The position numbers and the translations under genes are program-made. A DNA stretch of 16,553 bases from Acidobacteriota bacterium. GTDB taxonomy: Bacteria; Acidobacteriota; Terriglobia; Terriglobales; Acidobacteriaceae. This document shows positions 14,166 to 16,553 of the stretch, in pieces. The notes under the pieces are model-generated. The model had not been told where the DNA came from, did no database searches, and saw only the letters and a program-made list of their open reading frames with translations. The stretch lies in the NCBI GenBank assembly GCA_021780095.1, contig JAJXZK010000225.1, forward strand, positions 1-16,553, read 5' to 3'. Numbering within the stretch: position 1 is the first letter of the stretch; each line of letters starts with the position of its first letter.

Positions 14166-14337
14166 ATGCCGAACATCAGAGAGATGGAAGAAATTATCCT
14201 GGTAATTGGCCGTATGGGCAGCGACGCCGGCTATTCTGTGCTGACCCCACATGGCGTCGTCGAAATGGCCTGCAACAGGCAGATGTGCTCATTTGGGGGG
14301 AGTCATCGATCTATCCGTCCCAATTCCGGATGTGTGA
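14166..14337 (+). CDS. Small hypothetical protein, probably frameshifted or with an unusual tail
   Basis: The first 32 or so codons look genuinely coding: MPNIREMEEIILVIGRMGSD, then AGYSVLTPHGVV, with a strong Shine-Dalgarno. I do not recognise the family with certainty. In the given sequence the frame stays open to 14573 (135 residues), overlapping the convergent secreted-protein gene by 226 bases, and that part is Cys/Gly-rich and non-native in look. A run of six G at 14295-14300 would, if one base shorter, give a TGA at 14335-14337, just before the convergent gene's end. I therefore give that as the likely natural extent (about 56 residues). Real frameshift, sequencing error or true long overlap cannot be told apart here. 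Confidence 0.45.
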
Positions 14338-14347
14338 TCGGCGGCTT

Positions 14348-15466
14348 CTATCCAAAAATCTTCGCAAAAAATCTTCCAAGCTTATGGAAGAATCCGCGCT
14401 TGTGCTGCGCCTTTGGCTGCGCGACGGGCGGAGCCTCCGCAACCACAACAGGTCCCGTGTTCACCGACGGCCCGAATCCCGGCGCCGGCGCGCTTGCCAC
14501 CGTGGCCGCACTCTCCGGCGTCGCCATCCCGGATGCCATTCCGGTCGGCACTGTCTGCTTCGGGGCGATATAGCTCAACGTGGTTGTCACTTCCGAATGG
14601 GTTTCGCCCAGTGGCACAACCGGTTTCGTCGGAGCGGCGGGCGGTGGCGCCAGTCCCTCGCTTTCTGCCAGCGGAAACGCAGTATCCGCGGGCGTCGAAC
14701 TGGGGCCGCCTACATTCGCCGGCGTCTCAACGGGCTTCGTGGTCACGACTTGCCCCGGCTTCGCCACGGCCTGTCCCGGCGCAGCGGTCGAGCCAGCGTT
14801 TGCCACGGATATCACCGGCGACACTGGACAGCCGCAGGGCTGCGCTTCGTTGTCGACCACATTGCGGACACTCCCCTGCTCAAACATCACCCGCTGGTTC
14901 GGCATCACCCGGTACACACCAGGACCCATCTGCTCGCTCACCGTAACGTACGGCGCGTTATCGCCGCGATTCGCCACACACGTGTCGCCATGATCGTTCA
15001 ACCGGATTCGAACATCTGCCTGCCCAGGACCGGAAAGAAGGATCCGCAGATCGGGAGTCAGCACCACATCAGAATTTTTACCGACCTTGTAATGCGCCTC
15101 CATCGCTCCGTGATCCAGCGCCACCATCAGCGGACTGTTGGCATCGGCTGCATTATATTGTTGCGAAAGATGCACCGTGGTGGTCGAGCAAAGATCCAGT
15201 TGGCCGCCCCGCGTCAGATGAATTGGCAGCGTCACGTTCCCAGCCGTGACCGTGCTGCCGTTGCCCAGCGATGTCCCTTCCCCGGTTAACGTGACCGCGC
15301 CCGAAACCTGAATTTTCTCCGCGGTGGCGGAAATATCCAGGTGGCCAATGGTCTGCTGTGCAATCGCGGAAGACGCGCTCCTCGTTGAAGAGGTTGCCTG
15401 CGCCCCCGCCGTCAACGAGATCATCGCCACGCATCCCGCGGCCCAACCCGGACGCAAAAGAAACAT
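14348..15466 (-). CDS. Secreted low-complexity protein, FecR-like middle, cationic C-terminus
   Basis: This 372-residue exported protein has a signal peptide (MFLLRPGWAAGCVAMISLTAGAQA). Residues about 38-185 form a compact beta-rich region (TIGHLDISATAEKIQVSGAV ... YNAADANSPLMVALDHGAME ... GKNSDVVLTPDLRILLSGPG), which has the feel of a FecR-like beta domain. It contains Cys93, Cys162 and a CGCP motif near 210-213. Residues about 220-345 are a Pro/Ala/Thr/Val-rich linker, and the protein ends in KRGFFHKLGRFFAKIFG, a basic amphipathic helix. It starts four bases after the trpG stop (GGAG and AGG just before the ATG), so it is translated with trpG. I know no function. It could be a surface or cell-wall-associated protein. 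The coding call is strong; the domain assignment is tentative. Confidence 0.8.
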   Translation of the reverse strand: MFLLRPGWAAGCVAMISLTAGAQATSSTRSASSAIAQQTIGHLDISATAEKIQVSGAVTLTGEGTSLGNGSTVTAGNVTLPIHLTRGGQLDLCSTTTVHLSQQYNAADANSPLMVALDHGAMEAHYKVGKNSDVVLTPDLRILLSGPGQADVRIRLNDHGDTCVANRGDNAPYVTVSEQMGPGVYRVMPNQRVMFEQGSVRNVVDNEAQPCGCPVSPVISVANAGSTAAPGQAVAKPGQVVTTKPVETPANVGGPSSTPADTAFPLAESEGLAPPPAAPTKPVVPLGETHSEVTTTLSYIAPKQTVPTGMASGMATPESAATVASAPAPGFGPSVNTGPVVVAEAPPVAQPKAQHKRGFFHKLGRFFAKIFG

Positions 15467-15469
15467 CCT

Positions 15470-16033
15470 CTACTCCAGCTTCAAAAAGTTGCCGATCAGA
15501 CGCTTGCCGTCGTCGGTCAACACGCTCTCGGGATGAAACTGCACCCCTTCTACGGGAAAATTGCGATGGCGCAGCCCCATGATCAGCCCCTCGGAGCGCG
15601 CGGAAATCTGCAGCTCCTCCGGCAATCCATCCTCCGACACGATCAGCGAATGATAGCGCGTGCAGACCATTGGGCTCGGAATCCCGCGAAATATCGTGCG
15701 GCTGTCGTGCTCCACAGAACTCGTTTTGCCGTGCATCAGTCGCGGCGCCCGAATGATCCTGCCGCCAAAAGCCGCGCCGATCGCCTGATGTCCCAGGCAC
15801 ACTCCCAGGATAGGAACCTTCCCCGCAAAATGTTTCACCAGCGGGATGCTGATGCCCGCTTCCTGCGGCGTGCACGGGCCCGGAGAGATCACGATCCGCT
15901 CCGGGGCCAGCGCTTCGATGTCCTTCAGGGTGACCTGATCATTGCGGCGGACTTCCACCTCCGCGCCCAGCTCCCCCAGCAACTGCACCAGGTTGTAGGT
16001 AAACGAATCGTAGTTGTCGAGGACAAAGATCAT
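15470..16033 (-). CDS. trpG: Anthranilate/aminodeoxychorismate synthase glutaminase subunit
   Basis: This 187-residue class I glutamine amidotransferase supplies ammonia from glutamine to TrpE (tryptophan pathway) or PabB (folate pathway). The start [17 protein letters not shown] is the family hallmark. The oxyanion region ISPGPCTP (49-56) is present, and the catalytic triad is Cys79 (GVCLGHQAI), His167 and Glu169 (VQFHPES). The motif CTRYHSLIV (124-132) is typical of TrpG/PabA. No trpE or pabB is beside it, so a dual TrpG/PabA role is possible. No clear Shine-Dalgarno precedes the ATG. The downstream secreted-protein gene is coupled to it with a three-base gap. Confidence 0.95.
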   Translation of the reverse strand: MIFVLDNYDSFTYNLVQLLGELGAEVEVRRNDQVTLKDIEALAPERIVISPGPCTPQEAGISIPLVKHFAGKVPILGVCLGHQAIGAAFGGRIIRAPRLMHGKTSSVEHDSRTIFRGIPSPMVCTRYHSLIVSEDGLPEELQISARSEGLIMGLRHRNFPVEGVQFHPESVLTDDGKRLIGNFLKLE

Positions 16034-16424
16034 GATGGAGACGCTGGTATCAGGATATCAAGTCTCACCTGACTTTTACTCACCCCCTGGGCTGGGTGCC
16101 CCACTCAAGCCCTTAACCTGCCTTGAGTGAGATGAGAAGACTCATCCTCGTCCACCCCGCCGGTCGCTCCCTCATCGACCTAACCATGTCCCATCAACCT
16201 AAAATCGTCGCTGTCGACAATCCTGCCTGCCGGGTACGAATCCGCCGAATCAATCTCAAATCCGGCCCCACGAGAGCCTTGCCCTGAAGGCAACAATTGA
16301 GCCAAGGGCCACTTATCCGGATAGCGACTATTCGGCCAAGTGACGAGAAGAGCGTTGGAACGAAGCCTCCTCCCGCCACCCTTAGCTGTATCTCGCGCAC
16401 GACGATCGTCAAAACTTCAACGTC
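16034..16424. other. Spacer upstream of trpG with an inverted repeat
   Basis: This 391-base stretch has no recognisable gene. CACTCAAG (16102-16109) and CTTGAGTG (16122-16129) form a perfect 8-bp inverted repeat with a 12-base loop, next to GGGTGCCCCA. There is no T-tract. I recall GGGTGCCCCA-type sequences as dispersed intergenic repeats in Terriglobia, but this is unverified. The trpG promoter should lie here on the minus strand. Confidence 0.4.
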
Positions 16425-16553
16425 TTATTTCGCCTGCGCCAGCCCCGCAATAACCGCGGCAATTTTATCGAGTATCTGGTTCCAGCCCTCGAGTTGCCCG
16501 CTATCCTTTGCGCTCTCCATCGGTTCATTTCCAATGAAGGTGAGCTTCGTCTG
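16425..16553 (-). CDS. C-terminal end of a likely SRPBCC/AHSA1-type protein (partial)
   Basis: The minus-strand frame enters at the window's right edge and ends with TAA at 16427-16425. The 42 visible residues include LTFIGNEPMESAKDSGQLEG and WNQILDKIAAVIAGLAQAK. A beta strand followed by a long helix starting W-x-x-x-L-D-x-(I/L) is characteristic of the C-terminus of AHSA1/START-like (SRPBCC) ligand-binding proteins, where the helix closes the hydrophobic cavity. Most of the gene lies outside the window, so ligand and role cannot be judged. Confidence 0.6.
   Translation of the reverse strand, partial: QTKLTFIGNEPMESAKDSGQLEGWNQILDKIAAVIAGLAQAK

Overview
The window looks like chromosomal DNA of an acidobacterium, probably class Terriglobia. 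The clues are a fragment of the large carboxypeptidase-regulatory-type TonB-dependent outer-membrane proteins common in that group, an EF-P with a 'TPGNLRAF' loop, a porin placed inside a kdp locus, and moderately high GC. This placement is inference from remembered families; no database search was possible.

Layout. Bases 1-591 are the 3' end of an outer-membrane beta-barrel gene, followed by about 780 bases with no convincing gene. A tRNA-Leu(CAG) lies on the minus strand (1368-1454). Next come a 79-residue orphan protein with a histidine-kinase-like H-box (+) and a convergent OsmC peroxidase gene (-). The core of the window (2615-12157) is a complete high-affinity potassium system. The sensor KdpD is split into two divergent genes: the membrane/kinase half on the minus strand and the KdpD/USP half on the plus strand, with kdpE behind the latter. 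Four sequence blocks with an 11-base period overlap the kdpE stop and look like a KdpE operator. After them come a beta-barrel porin, a 28-residue membrane peptide, kdpF, kdpA, kdpB and kdpC, all on the plus strand and closely packed.

Downstream of kdpC is a tRNA-Leu(CAA) with its own UUCG terminator. It is followed by a scar made of the C-terminal remnant of a TonB-dependent receptor, the first 44 codons of an IS5-family transposase and a patch rich in inverted repeats. The right part carries efp (-), a small ORF with a very strong ribosome binding site but an uncertain 3' end (+), a secreted low-complexity protein (-) coupled to trpG/pabA (-), and the C-terminus of a likely SRPBCC/AHSA1 protein (-) running off the end.

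How the parts work together: the two KdpD proteins and KdpE would sense potassium or turgor limitation and activate the porin-kdpFABC operon. The porin would then serve the outer membrane, and KdpFABC would pump K+ across the inner membrane using ATP. The most unusual points are the split divergent sensor, the phased operator, the porin and extra micro-protein inside the operon, and an EF-P whose normally modified tip residue is Asn. I found no CRISPR array, phage module or clearly new defence system.
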